From contig JAKIML020000098.1 in assembly GCA_022702935.2 (NCBI GenBank), positions 62,001 to 126,000 of the forward strand: a stretch of DNA of 64,000 nucleotides, in the 5' to 3' direction. This DNA is from Bacillota bacterium. Lineage in GTDB: Bacteria > Bacillota > Clostridia > DSM-8532. The notes under the pieces are model-generated. The model saw nothing but the letters and a program-made list of their open reading frames with translations, did no database searches and was not told where the DNA came from. Position numbers and translations under genes: made by a program. This document shows, in pieces, positions 1 to 8,375 of this stretch (positions are counted from its first letter, which is position 1; every line of letters begins with the position of its first letter).

Positions 1-123
1 TTTGGCCCGGGGCGGCAGATTGATCACCCACTGAGCCACGCCAATGCCCAGGAAAAAGACGATGACGGTGGAGACCAATGTGGTTTTGAGGGATATCCAG
101 AGGGGCGCAAAATCAAAAGCCAT
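1..123 (-). CDS. modB: ModB, molybdate ABC transporter permease (5' fragment)
   Basis: Only the first 41 codons lie in the window; the gene runs off the left edge. The fragment begins MAFDFAPLWISLKTTLVSTV and continues into a hydrophobic helix, the normal start of ModB, the membrane subunit that passes molybdate into the cell. The ATG overlaps the end of modA by 11 bases and has GGGTGAG upstream, so it is translationally coupled. Being last in the visible nif operon, it would supply Mo for FeMo-cofactor. The identification rests on a short piece plus context. Confidence 0.85.
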   Translation of the reverse strand, partial: MAFDFAPLWISLKTTLVSTVIVFFLGIGVAQWVINLPPRAK

Positions 124-919
124 AGTGCTCACCCGAAATTGGGGTAAACCCATATTTTTCAAACAGACTGGCAGCTTCTTCCGAATACAACAGCTCGACC
201 AGTAATAGTGCCTCCTTCACATGGCCCTCTTTAATAATCCCCACCGGATAGACAATGGGCGTATGGCTATTGGGGTCAACCTCCACAGCAACTCTTAACC
301 CCTCTGAAGCAATGGCATCGGTCATATAGGCGAATCCGGCCTGAGCATTGCCCGATTCAACCCAGGCGGCCACTTCCCTCACATCCTTGGCATACACCGT
401 TTTGGCTGTGACCTCATCATCCAGGTCCAGAAAGGCCAGCGCCTCCAGAGCATACTTGCCTGCCGGAACACTGCGGGGTTCACCCATGGCCACCGTCTGG
501 GCTTTGTCTGTTATAAGATCCTCAAAGCTCTGAATCTCCAGAGAATCCTTGGGTGTCACAAGCACCAGACGATTCTCCAGAAGATTCCAATAGGAATCCT
601 CATACAGAAGACCTTTATCCTTGAGCGGCTCCATATTGTCAAGGGAGGCGCTGATGAAAAGATCCACGGGGGCTCCCTGCTCGATTTGCCTTTGTAAAGA
701 GCCCGAGCCGCCCAGATTTACAACTACATTGTGATTAGGATGCTTTTCCTTATAGAGTGCCGCCACCTCATCCATCACATCCTTGAGGCTCTGTGCCGCC
801 GAGATGGTCAATGTAACCGGCTGTTCGCCTTTTATGGTCAGACGGGTTATGACGAACATGGCCAGAAGCAGCAGAAATATAAACAAATAGAAGCCCGACC
901 TTCTCACTCCGGTATTCAT
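113..919 (-). CDS. modA: ModA, molybdate-binding protein of ABC transporter
   Basis: 268 residues. This is the extracytoplasmic solute receptor that captures molybdate for ModB/ModC. Residues 10-27 form a hydrophobic N-terminal signal or anchor; there is no lipobox cysteine, so it is probably held by an uncleaved helix. The mature part starts with the family signature TISAAQSLKDVMDE, followed by NLGGSGSLQRQIEQGAPVDL and ASLDNME, which line the oxyanion site. The start codon overlaps the nifV-alpha stop (ATGA) and the end overlaps modB. Placement inside the nif operon matches C. pasteurianum, where modA and modB lie among the nif genes. No modC is in view. Confidence 0.95.
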   Translation of the reverse strand: MNTGVRRSGFYLFIFLLLLAMFVITRLTIKGEQPVTLTISAAQSLKDVMDEVAALYKEKHPNHNVVVNLGGSGSLQRQIEQGAPVDLFISASLDNMEPLKDKGLLYEDSYWNLLENRLVLVTPKDSLEIQSFEDLITDKAQTVAMGEPRSVPAGKYALEALAFLDLDDEVTAKTVYAKDVREVAAWVESGNAQAGFAYMTDAIASEGLRVAVEVDPNSHTPIVYPVGIIKEGHVKEALLLVELLYSEEAASLFEKYGFTPISGEHYGF

Positions 920-1728
920 TCCATCATCTCCATCTTTAAAATACTCGAAAACTCCCGAAGCAACTCCATGGATGCAGCCTTATCAATGCCAAAATCAAAG
1001 AGCCGTTCTCCCACGGCAACAAACTTCTGAAAATCACAATTTCCTGCCCTTTCCCCGATACCATTGAGGGTGCAGTCCACATAGAATGCGCCCGACTTGG
1101 CTGCCTCCAGAGAATTGGCCACGGCCATGCCCAAATCATTATGCACATGAATCTCCATGTCCATGTCGGTGTACTCCAGGATGTTCTTGACACTGTCGGC
1201 CGTTCTGCCTGGAGTGAGAACCCCCACTGTATCGGCAAAACGGATATAGAGAACCCGGTAGGCCTCAAGCCGCTTAATCAGGTTGGTCATAAAGGAGATA
1301 TCTGCCCGGGAGGCATCCTCAAAGCCCACGGTGACATCAAAGCCTGCCGAGCTGGCCATGTCCACGCACCTGAGAAGCTCATTTTCCAGCCATCGCTTGT
1401 TCTTTTTGAGCTTGGTATAGATCTGCACATAGGACACGGGGACACCGATATGGATGATGTCGGGACTGCACTCCATGGAATGCCGGATATCCTCAGTGGA
1501 CAGTCTGTTCCAGGCCGAAATGCGGGCCCTTTTTTTGGATGCCATAATCCTTGAGATGGCCTCCTTTTCCACCCGTCCAACAGCGGGTATTCCTGCTTCT
1601 ATCTGATAAATACCGCATTGATCCATAAGTTTGGCAAGGCGGACCTTTTCCTCGATGGTAAAAACGATACCCGCACTCTGCTCTCCATCTCTTAGGGTGG
1701 TATCCACAATATATCGCTTAGACTTCAT
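916..1728 (-). CDS. nifV: Homocitrate synthase alpha subunit (catalytic TIM barrel)
   Basis: 270 residues. Homocitrate synthase condenses acetyl-CoA and 2-oxoglutarate to give the homocitrate ligand of FeMo-cofactor. This protein holds only the catalytic HMGL-like barrel: DTTLRDGEQ near residue 9, the metal-binding HVHNDLGMA, and NGIGERAGN. Normal NifV is about 380 residues; the missing C-terminal region is in the preceding gene. The split, and the order omega then alpha, match nifV-omega/nifV-alpha of C. pasteurianum. It overlaps the upstream gene by 11 bases, has a GGAGGT site, and its stop overlaps modA. Confidence 0.92.
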   Translation of the reverse strand: MKSKRYIVDTTLRDGEQSAGIVFTIEEKVRLAKLMDQCGIYQIEAGIPAVGRVEKEAISRIMASKKRARISAWNRLSTEDIRHSMECSPDIIHIGVPVSYVQIYTKLKKNKRWLENELLRCVDMASSAGFDVTVGFEDASRADISFMTNLIKRLEAYRVLYIRFADTVGVLTPGRTADSVKNILEYTDMDMEIHVHNDLGMAVANSLEAAKSGAFYVDCTLNGIGERAGNCDFQKFVAVGERLFDFGIDKAASMELLREFSSILKMEMME

Positions 1729-2692
1729 TCAAAGCCACCTCCATAAGCAGGCTCCCAAACTCGTCCTCAGTGACCCCTCTCTTCTTTTCAATACTCATGG
1801 CCCGGACCTTTTCCAGGAGCATCATGGCCATTTGATCATCCAGCTCTATGCCCCGCTCCCGGGCCTTGACCTTGATGGCGACGCGGCCCGAGTGCTTGCC
1901 CAGCACAATTCGTCTTTCCTTGCCCACCGACTGGGGCGGATAGGGCTCGTAAATGGTGGGATTCTTAATAAGCCCGTCGGCATGGACCCCCGACTCTACT
2001 GTGAATATGCGGCTTCCCAGAACGGCCTTATTGGGCGCAACCCGTACCGAGGACAGTCTGGAGAGGAGCTCCTGAATGCGGGGCAAAAGGGTTAAATCCA
2101 CACTCACCTTCTGTCGTAAGGCAATGCGCGCGGCTAAGATAACTTCTTCAAAAGCGGCATAGCCTCCCCGTCCCATAAAACTCACTCCCGCGTTTCTGCC
2201 GCCCCGGGCCAGCCACTCCACCGCCAGGGCCGTGGCGCAATGGTAATGGTCCTCGGGACAAAACCAGACATTCTTTCCAAAGATACTAAGGATCCGCTTC
2301 ATCTCATTGGAATAGCTGCTGAGTATCAAATCATCCAGGCCGGTGATGCAGACATGCTTTAAGTTCTGGTATCGTTTGAGAAGTTCAATCTCCTTCACAT
2401 CATTAACTTGTATCTCATTAATCAAGGGTTTGGCCTCATAAGCCTCCTTGGATTTGGAGATATAGTAGTCAAACCCTGGGTAATCCTCGGCCTCCCTGCT
2501 ATGGCGAATGCGAAGGACGGCTTTGACACCTTCAGGAATGGCTCCCATAAGACAATAGGCCTCTAGGGGAATCTCTATCCAATCAGCACCAGCCTTTGAC
2601 AAAAGGCTTGCCAATTCAGAAAGTGCATTCCCCGTAATGGCCTCATTACCGTAATCCAAGGTAGAAAGTGTCCTGTCAAGCAGTCGGATCAT
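1718..2692 (-). CDS. nifV: Homocitrate synthase omega subunit (degenerate barrel plus C-terminal domain)
   Basis: 324 residues. The C-terminal third carries the LeuA/NifV accessory-domain signature (FTVESGVHADGLIKNP, then LGKHSGRVAIKVK). The N-terminal 200 residues are barrel-like, but the catalytic DTTLRDGE motif is replaced by DRTLSTLD and the metal-ligand HxHND motif is not evident, so this half looks inactive. Inference: it pairs with the alpha subunit to form a working heteromeric enzyme. The start has a GGGGAGGG site 3 bases upstream; 30 bases separate it from the ferredoxin gene. Confidence 0.9.
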   Translation of the reverse strand: MIRLLDRTLSTLDYGNEAITGNALSELASLLSKAGADWIEIPLEAYCLMGAIPEGVKAVLRIRHSREAEDYPGFDYYISKSKEAYEAKPLINEIQVNDVKEIELLKRYQNLKHVCITGLDDLILSSYSNEMKRILSIFGKNVWFCPEDHYHCATALAVEWLARGGRNAGVSFMGRGGYAAFEEVILAARIALRQKVSVDLTLLPRIQELLSRLSSVRVAPNKAVLGSRIFTVESGVHADGLIKNPTIYEPYPPQSVGKERRIVLGKHSGRVAIKVKARERGIELDDQMAMMLLEKVRAMSIEKKRGVTEDEFGSLLMEVALNEV

Positions 2693-2722
2693 AACCCTCC
2701 CCCCTTTTATCTACGGTATCTC

Positions 2723-3031
2723 TCATATTTGAAGGCGTTCCAGTCTTTGGCCTCCTTCAAGATGACTTTCTACAATGTCCGGAACATCGTCCTCGGTGAC
2801 ATTGCCATACCAGACCCCCTCAGGGTAAACAACCACAATAGGGCCTTTCTCACAGATGCCGAAGCAGCCTGTGGCCGTGACCATGACCTCGGAAGACAAC
2901 TCCCGCTCATCAATCTCTTCCATAAATTTCTGCACAACCGAAACTGCTCCCTTACTGTGGCAGAATCCCTTCTGCGTGCCGTTGAGTCTGCAGCTTGCAC
3001 ATACAAATACATGATACTTGGGCTGTACCAT
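2723..3031 (-). CDS. [2Fe-2S] thioredoxin-fold ferredoxin of the nif operon
   Basis: 102 residues of the C. pasteurianum 2Fe-2S ferredoxin type. Cysteine clusters CASCRLNG and FCHSKG near the N terminus, and TGCFGICEKGP further on, ligate the cluster; VVVYPEGVWYGNVTEDDV is a family signature. The C. pasteurianum homologue is known to interact with the nitrogenase MoFe protein, and its presence in the nif operon fits a role in nitrogen fixation. The ATG abuts the nifN-B stop (TAAATG), with GAGGAGG upstream. Confidence 0.93.
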   Translation of the reverse strand: MVQPKYHVFVCASCRLNGTQKGFCHSKGAVSVVQKFMEEIDERELSSEVMVTATGCFGICEKGPIVVVYPEGVWYGNVTEDDVPDIVESHLEGGQRLERLQI

Positions 3032-5635
3032 TTATACCGCCTCCTCTCCCATCATTTCTCTGGCAATTTTCTTAATGGCCTCCTCTATGCGATCATAGGT
3101 GGTATAGGCTTGAATTCCTCTTTCCTCCAGCTTCCTTTGAGGAGCGACCCCTATGCGCAAGGCAATGACGCCTTCACAATCGGTAAGTGCATTGAAGATC
3201 CGGGTCATTTTATCCTCCTGATCATCGCAGGCCCCGGCTCCCATGCAATACTGGTCAATATTGCGCCGTTCAATAAATGAAACCCTTCCCTCGCTATACT
3301 CATAAATCAAAAACTCATCGACTTTGCCAAAATGCTGATCCACGATAAGCCCGCTTTTGGTGGCTATAGCAAACCTGAGGCCCTGCTTTTCCCCGGGTGC
3401 CTTGGCGTTTTCCTTGGCCTCATTGAATTCCAGGGAGCGATCCTCCCCTAATAGGCCTACGGCATCGGCCCGACACTGCTTGCAATGGTACATCTGGGGC
3501 AGTATCGCTTCGCATTTTTTTCTGATGGCATTGATGGCCTTGGCGCTCAGCATCTCCATGTGCTCAAAGGCACTGCCCTTGACGGGGATGAGCTGCATAA
3601 TGTTGGTGACACTGGCTCCCAGGCTCTTGACCTTCTCCACAACCGTCTCTATATGATGGTCGTTAATACCCTGAAGCACCACGCAATTCACTTTACACAC
3701 AATGCCTCTGGATGCCAGAAGCTTAAGTCCGGTAAGCTGGTTGGATACCAGCATGGCCGCTCCGGCCATACCCGAATAGCGCATCCCCATCATGGTGACA
3801 TGGGAATAGATTTTACTGGCAATCTCCGGATCAACAGCATTGATGGTAATGGTCACATGGGTGACGCCCAACGCCACCAGTTCATCCACATACTGGGGAA
3901 GGGCCAGACCATTGGTGGACAGGCAGAAGGTAATGTCAGGATCATGCTCCCGGATGAGACGAAGGGTCTCCCTGGTCTTTTCAAAATCGGCCAGGGCATC
4001 TCCGGGCCCGGCAATACCCACAACCGTCAAATTGCCCAGCTTTTTCTTTACCTCAAGGAAACGCTCCAGAGCCTGCTGGGGTGAAAGCACCTGGGTGGTC
4101 ACCCCGGGTCTGCTTTCATTGGGGCAATCGAATTTCCGCACACAGTATTTGCACTGGATATTGCAATCGGGGGCCACGGGCAGATGAATCCGGGCATATT
4201 GACGGGCTCCTGAACAACTGAAGCAGGGGTGTTTCTCTGTGGCCTGCTGCTTTACTTCCTTAACAGGCCTATAATAGGTTTGGTACAGTGTTTTTCGATA
4301 ACTTCCTTCCTTAATATGCAGGAGTGTATTAGTGAAGGAATCCAGTATGTTCAAGGAGCCCGTATAGCCCAGAGTGGTAACCCTCTGGCCTCCCACTCTG
4401 TCATGAATGGGAAAGGCGCATCGTATCAGGGGAATGCCCTGTTTTTCTTCTATGCGCCTGCCGTCGGAGCTTCCAATCAGCAAATTGGCTCTATGTTTAA
4501 GGGCCAGCATTTCAATCTGTTCAAAATCTGTCTCGTCCAATAGCTCAAAATCTTCGGCAACCAGTGCATTAGCCGCTTTACCCACTTCCAGGGATAAAAG
4601 CTCTTTGAGCTTGGGACTTGAGGTTCCTGTGGCACAGACCACAGGCAAAAGACCATTCTCACAGCACAACCGGCCCATGGAATATACAAAATCGGGCTCG
4701 CCGAAAATCACGGCACGGCCCTCGGCATTAAATTTATGGGAATCGATCATGGCGTCAAGATAACGGCTTCGCTCATGCTTGAGCCGCTCAGGAACAGAAC
4801 AGCCACTGTTCTCGGACAAATATTTGATAAAGGCATCGGTATCCCTCAGACCCACGGGAGGGCTTAAGCGCACCAAAGGTACCCCGTACTTTTCTTTGAG
4901 GTACTCACCGGGAGAATACTCGGGTGTATTGAAGAGGCTCAGCTCTATGGTCAGCCGCGCACCGCCCATTCGGGCAATCTGGGCCAGAGTGGTCCCCTTC
5001 TCGGGAAGGCGGCGGTATTCGGTCTCATAACCGCCGTCCAGGTTCTCGGAGGCATCGGGAAGAAGGATATACTCCAACGGGAATAAGGCAAGGATATCCT
5101 TAAGGGCCCGGACATCGGAGGGGCTGAGCATACCGGTGATGATATTGATCCCGTTATGCTTCTCCGGGTTCATTTCCACATGCTTGACGATGCTGTACAG
5201 GGTCCGATAATAGCCTTCATACTGGGTTCCCATATACCCGCCCGTGGTGACGGGAATGAGGGTCACCCGGCTTTCAGGGTACTGGGTCCGATAGTTTTTT
5301 ATAATTCTGTCAATATCCTCTCCGATAGTCTCGGAAAGGCAGGTTGTGGCTATACCAATGACATCGGGATCGTACAATTGGCATAAATTGCGGATACCCT
5401 TTATCAGGTTCTTCTCTCCGCCATAGACCGTTCCTTCCTCGGTCAGCGCCGATGAAGCAATGTCCACCGGTTCATTGTAATGGGTGGCCATATGCCGGCG
5501 GATATAGGTACTGCAGCCCTGGGAGCCATGGAGCAGGGTCATGCACCGGGCAATGCCGTAAAAGGCATGGACTGCGCCCATGGGCATACACATTTTGCAG
5601 GGGTTGACGGTCAGATTTTTAAGCTTTGCACGCAT
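3032..5635 (-). CDS. nifN-B: NifN-NifB fusion, FeMo-cofactor assembly
   Basis: 867 residues. Residues 1 to about 445 are NifN, the scaffold partner of NifE (CKMCMPMGAV, GSQGCSTYIRRH, TTCLSETIGED). After a linker near 450-470 comes NifB, a radical-SAM enzyme that builds NifB-cofactor from FeS clusters; its CNIQCKYC triad is at 491-498, followed by STNGL and PVKGS segments. The last 100 residues are a NifX/NafY-like cofactor-binding domain (KSGLIVDQHFGKVDEF). The fusion is known from C. pasteurianum and relatives. It starts 4 bases after nifE with GAGGTG upstream. Fusion could allow direct cofactor hand-over (inference). Confidence 0.96.
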   Translation of the reverse strand: MRAKLKNLTVNPCKMCMPMGAVHAFYGIARCMTLLHGSQGCSTYIRRHMATHYNEPVDIASSALTEEGTVYGGEKNLIKGIRNLCQLYDPDVIGIATTCLSETIGEDIDRIIKNYRTQYPESRVTLIPVTTGGYMGTQYEGYYRTLYSIVKHVEMNPEKHNGINIITGMLSPSDVRALKDILALFPLEYILLPDASENLDGGYETEYRRLPEKGTTLAQIARMGGARLTIELSLFNTPEYSPGEYLKEKYGVPLVRLSPPVGLRDTDAFIKYLSENSGCSVPERLKHERSRYLDAMIDSHKFNAEGRAVIFGEPDFVYSMGRLCCENGLLPVVCATGTSSPKLKELLSLEVGKAANALVAEDFELLDETDFEQIEMLALKHRANLLIGSSDGRRIEEKQGIPLIRCAFPIHDRVGGQRVTTLGYTGSLNILDSFTNTLLHIKEGSYRKTLYQTYYRPVKEVKQQATEKHPCFSCSGARQYARIHLPVAPDCNIQCKYCVRKFDCPNESRPGVTTQVLSPQQALERFLEVKKKLGNLTVVGIAGPGDALADFEKTRETLRLIREHDPDITFCLSTNGLALPQYVDELVALGVTHVTITINAVDPEIASKIYSHVTMMGMRYSGMAGAAMLVSNQLTGLKLLASRGIVCKVNCVVLQGINDHHIETVVEKVKSLGASVTNIMQLIPVKGSAFEHMEMLSAKAINAIRKKCEAILPQMYHCKQCRADAVGLLGEDRSLEFNEAKENAKAPGEKQGLRFAIATKSGLIVDQHFGKVDEFLIYEYSEGRVSFIERRNIDQYCMGAGACDDQEDKMTRIFNALTDCEGVIALRIGVAPQRKLEERGIQAYTTYDRIEEAIKKIAREMMGEEAV

Positions 5636-5639
5636 GCTA

Positions 5640-6980
5640 TCACCTCACATATTGCCAAACCGGACTATTGACCGAAAGATTGATCTCTTTGATAAAGTTC
5701 TTTATGCCAACGAACCCTGCCAGGGGATGGCGTCTTTCATGGTTGTGATCCAGGAAGGCCACGCCCAGCTTATAGGCCAGGGGCCGTTCCTTCACACCGC
5801 CCACCAGGATATGGGCCTGTTTTTCCTTAATGAAATGCTCCAGCTCTGCCGGATTGGCATCATCCAGCACCACGGTGCCCTCATTGACCAGAAGATGGAT
5901 AATATCGTAATCTTCCTTCTTTCCGGTCTGAGTACCCACCACAACCGTTTCCATGCCAATCTCACGGAATTGCTTGATAAGGGATATGGCCTTGAAGCCG
6001 CCACCCACATAGATGGCTGCCCGTTTTCCGCTTAAGGCTTCCTTGCTTTTTTGGATAAGATCCTTAAGCTCATGGGTTTCCCTGGCAATGAGCAGGTGGG
6101 CTCTTGATTCGGCCTCCCCATCACCCAGGGCCTGAGCAATATTGAGCAGGGATTGGGCCGTATCCTCCAAACCAAAGAAGCTGACCTTGATATAGGGAAT
6201 CCCCATATCCTCCTCCATCCTTTTGGCCAGATAGGTCATGGAACCGGCACATTGCACGATGTTCAGGGAGGCCTCCGGGGCATGCATCAGCTCATCGCAG
6301 GAAGCATCCCCGGTAATTTTGGAAACCACCTCAATACCCATTTCTTCAAGGTAATTTTTAATGATCCACATCTCACCGGCCAGATTGAAGTCCCCAAGGA
6401 TGTTCACACCCTTTCTTCTTTTTCTGCCGGCGGGAGCCTTTGAAATAAGCTCCATGATGGCATTGCAGGCCATTCTGTAGCCTATGGCCTTATGCCCTGC
6501 AAAGCCCGGGGCCATGACGGGGATGACGCGAATCCCAAACTTCTCCTCCGCCTTCTTACATACGGCTCTCACGTCGTCTCCAATCACACCCACAATACAG
6601 GTGGCATAGACAAAGATGACCTTTGGCGCGTGGGCCCGGGCCACCTCTTCCAAGGCTTCCCAGAGCCTTTTCTCGCCGCCGAATATAACATCCTGCTCGG
6701 TCAGGTCGGTGGAAAAGCTGTTTCGATACCATTCGGCCCCGCTGGAAAGACTGCCGCGGATATCCCATGTATAGCTGGCGCAGCCAATGGGGCCATGGAC
6801 GATATGGAAGGCATCGGTAATGGGGTTTAAAACCACCCTCGCACCGCAATACACACAGGCTCGCTGGCTGACGGCACCCGAAACGCTTTCGGTATCGCAT
6901 TGGATGGTATTGCCGCCGCAGCTTCCTTTGTGATGGATGAAATTCCGCCTTTCCTCAAGCAGCACGCCCTGTGCTTTCAT
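5640..6980 (-). CDS. nifE: NifE, FeMo-cofactor scaffold subunit
   Basis: 446 residues from the ATG chosen here, which sits 8 bases after GAAGG; an in-frame GTG 9 bases upstream is too close to that site. NifE forms the NifEN scaffold on which NifB-cofactor is converted to FeMo-cofactor. It is homologous to NifD: ACVYCGARVVLNPITDA and HGPIGCASYTWD near the N terminus, EQDVIFGGEKRL, and a conserved cysteine in LNIVQCAGSMTY. It lies between nifK and nifN-B with short spacers and is co-transcribed with them. Confidence 0.96.
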   Translation of the reverse strand: MKAQGVLLEERRNFIHHKGSCGGNTIQCDTESVSGAVSQRACVYCGARVVLNPITDAFHIVHGPIGCASYTWDIRGSLSSGAEWYRNSFSTDLTEQDVIFGGEKRLWEALEEVARAHAPKVIFVYATCIVGVIGDDVRAVCKKAEEKFGIRVIPVMAPGFAGHKAIGYRMACNAIMELISKAPAGRKRRKGVNILGDFNLAGEMWIIKNYLEEMGIEVVSKITGDASCDELMHAPEASLNIVQCAGSMTYLAKRMEEDMGIPYIKVSFFGLEDTAQSLLNIAQALGDGEAESRAHLLIARETHELKDLIQKSKEALSGKRAAIYVGGGFKAISLIKQFREIGMETVVVGTQTGKKEDYDIIHLLVNEGTVVLDDANPAELEHFIKEKQAHILVGGVKERPLAYKLGVAFLDHNHERRHPLAGFVGIKNFIKEINLSVNSPVWQYVR

Positions 6981-7010
6981 AGCATCCACCTTCCTTTCCT
7001 CGCAATAAGA

Positions 7011-8375
7011 TTACATAACCATCTCCAGATCCTCGTCGGCACAATCCCTGTCCTGGCGATCCATCAAGGCATTGAGAATCAGCTCAACCAGGCGGATTGC
7101 ACCGCGATAGCCAACCAGGGGCATATAGGAATGAACATAGCGATCCAGAATGGGGAATCCGGCTCTGACAATGGGAATGTCCTCGGCCTTGGCAATCTGC
7201 TTGCCGTGGGAGCCTCCAATGAGCAGATCCACCCGCTCATTCTTAATCCACTGATGGAGTTCGAATAAGTCGGCAGAGGCCTTGGCCTTGCAATCGGTGA
7301 CCTCATATCTGGCAAACATCTCCTCGGCTTTCTCGGTAAAGGCCTCGCCGGGAGTACCGGTGATCACATACTTAGGAATCATGCCCATCTCCAGAACAAG
7401 GGAGGTGATGCCAAGAACCGTATCCGGATCGCCGTATATGGCCACCTTCCTGCCATGGAAGTAAGGATAGGCATCCAACAGAATATCCATAAGCTGACCG
7501 CGTTCTTCTTCAAGGGCATAGGGGATTTCACGGCCCGAGAAGGACGAAAGCTCCATGAGGAACTGGTCGGTGGCCTCAACACCCATGGGAAGCGGCAGAC
7601 ATTTATAATCCACACCGCATTTTCTCTTAAGCTCATTGGCCGGGGTTTCACAGGTCAGCTCACCCAGGGCCAGTGTCAGGGGACTGTCTCCCATGGCCTC
7701 GATGTTCTCAATGGTTGTGCCACCCGGCGGATACATGACATAGCTTCCCAGCATGGGGGCATCCAGAACGCCGCTGGTATCGGGCAGCATAATAAAATTA
7801 ATGTTCATAAGCTCCAGGATGCGCTTGAGCTCGCGCATGTCACCGGGATTGACAAAGCCGGGGATAACATTGAGCCTTCCGTTGCTCTTGCCCGTGGACT
7901 TGGACAGATATTTGATAAAGCCCGCAATCATGTTGCCATAGCCGGTAATATGGGAACCCACATAACTGGGGGTGTGGCAATGCACCACATATTTTCCGTC
8001 CTCAATATCCATATCCTGAATGAAGGCGCCCACATCGTCACCAATGGTCTCGCTTAAGCAGGTGGTATGTACCGCTATGATATCAGGCTTGTAAATATCA
8101 AAGATATTCTTGACGGCCGTCTTTAAGTTGCTGCCCCCGCCGAATACCGAAGCACCCTCGGTAAAGGAGCTGGATGAGGCAATGGCAGGGTCCTTAAAGT
8201 GTCTGGTCAAATAGGTCCTATGATAGGAACAGCAGCCCTGAGAGCCGTGGCTGTGGGGCATACAGCGATGCACGCCGAGTGCGGCGTACATGGCCCCCAC
8301 CGGCTGGCAGGTCTTGGCCGGATTAATCCGCAATGCTGATCTTTCGGTTATTTCCTTTGGGGTTAGATTAAGCAT
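7011..8375 (-). CDS. nifK: Nitrogenase MoFe protein beta chain
   Basis: 454 residues. NifK pairs with NifD and shares the P-cluster. Visible P-cluster motifs are KTCQPVGAMYAALGV and GSQGCCSYHRTYL, and VHTTCLSETIGDD further on. It lacks the N-terminal extension of about 50 residues found in proteobacterial NifK, a feature of the clostridial class that goes with an insertion in NifD. The ATG directly follows the nifD stop (TAAATG), which suggests translational coupling and 1:1 production. Confidence 0.98.
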   Translation of the reverse strand: MLNLTPKEITERSALRINPAKTCQPVGAMYAALGVHRCMPHSHGSQGCCSYHRTYLTRHFKDPAIASSSSFTEGASVFGGGSNLKTAVKNIFDIYKPDIIAVHTTCLSETIGDDVGAFIQDMDIEDGKYVVHCHTPSYVGSHITGYGNMIAGFIKYLSKSTGKSNGRLNVIPGFVNPGDMRELKRILELMNINFIMLPDTSGVLDAPMLGSYVMYPPGGTTIENIEAMGDSPLTLALGELTCETPANELKRKCGVDYKCLPLPMGVEATDQFLMELSSFSGREIPYALEEERGQLMDILLDAYPYFHGRKVAIYGDPDTVLGITSLVLEMGMIPKYVITGTPGEAFTEKAEEMFARYEVTDCKAKASADLFELHQWIKNERVDLLIGGSHGKQIAKAEDIPIVRAGFPILDRYVHSYMPLVGYRGAIRLVELILNALMDRQDRDCADEDLEMVM

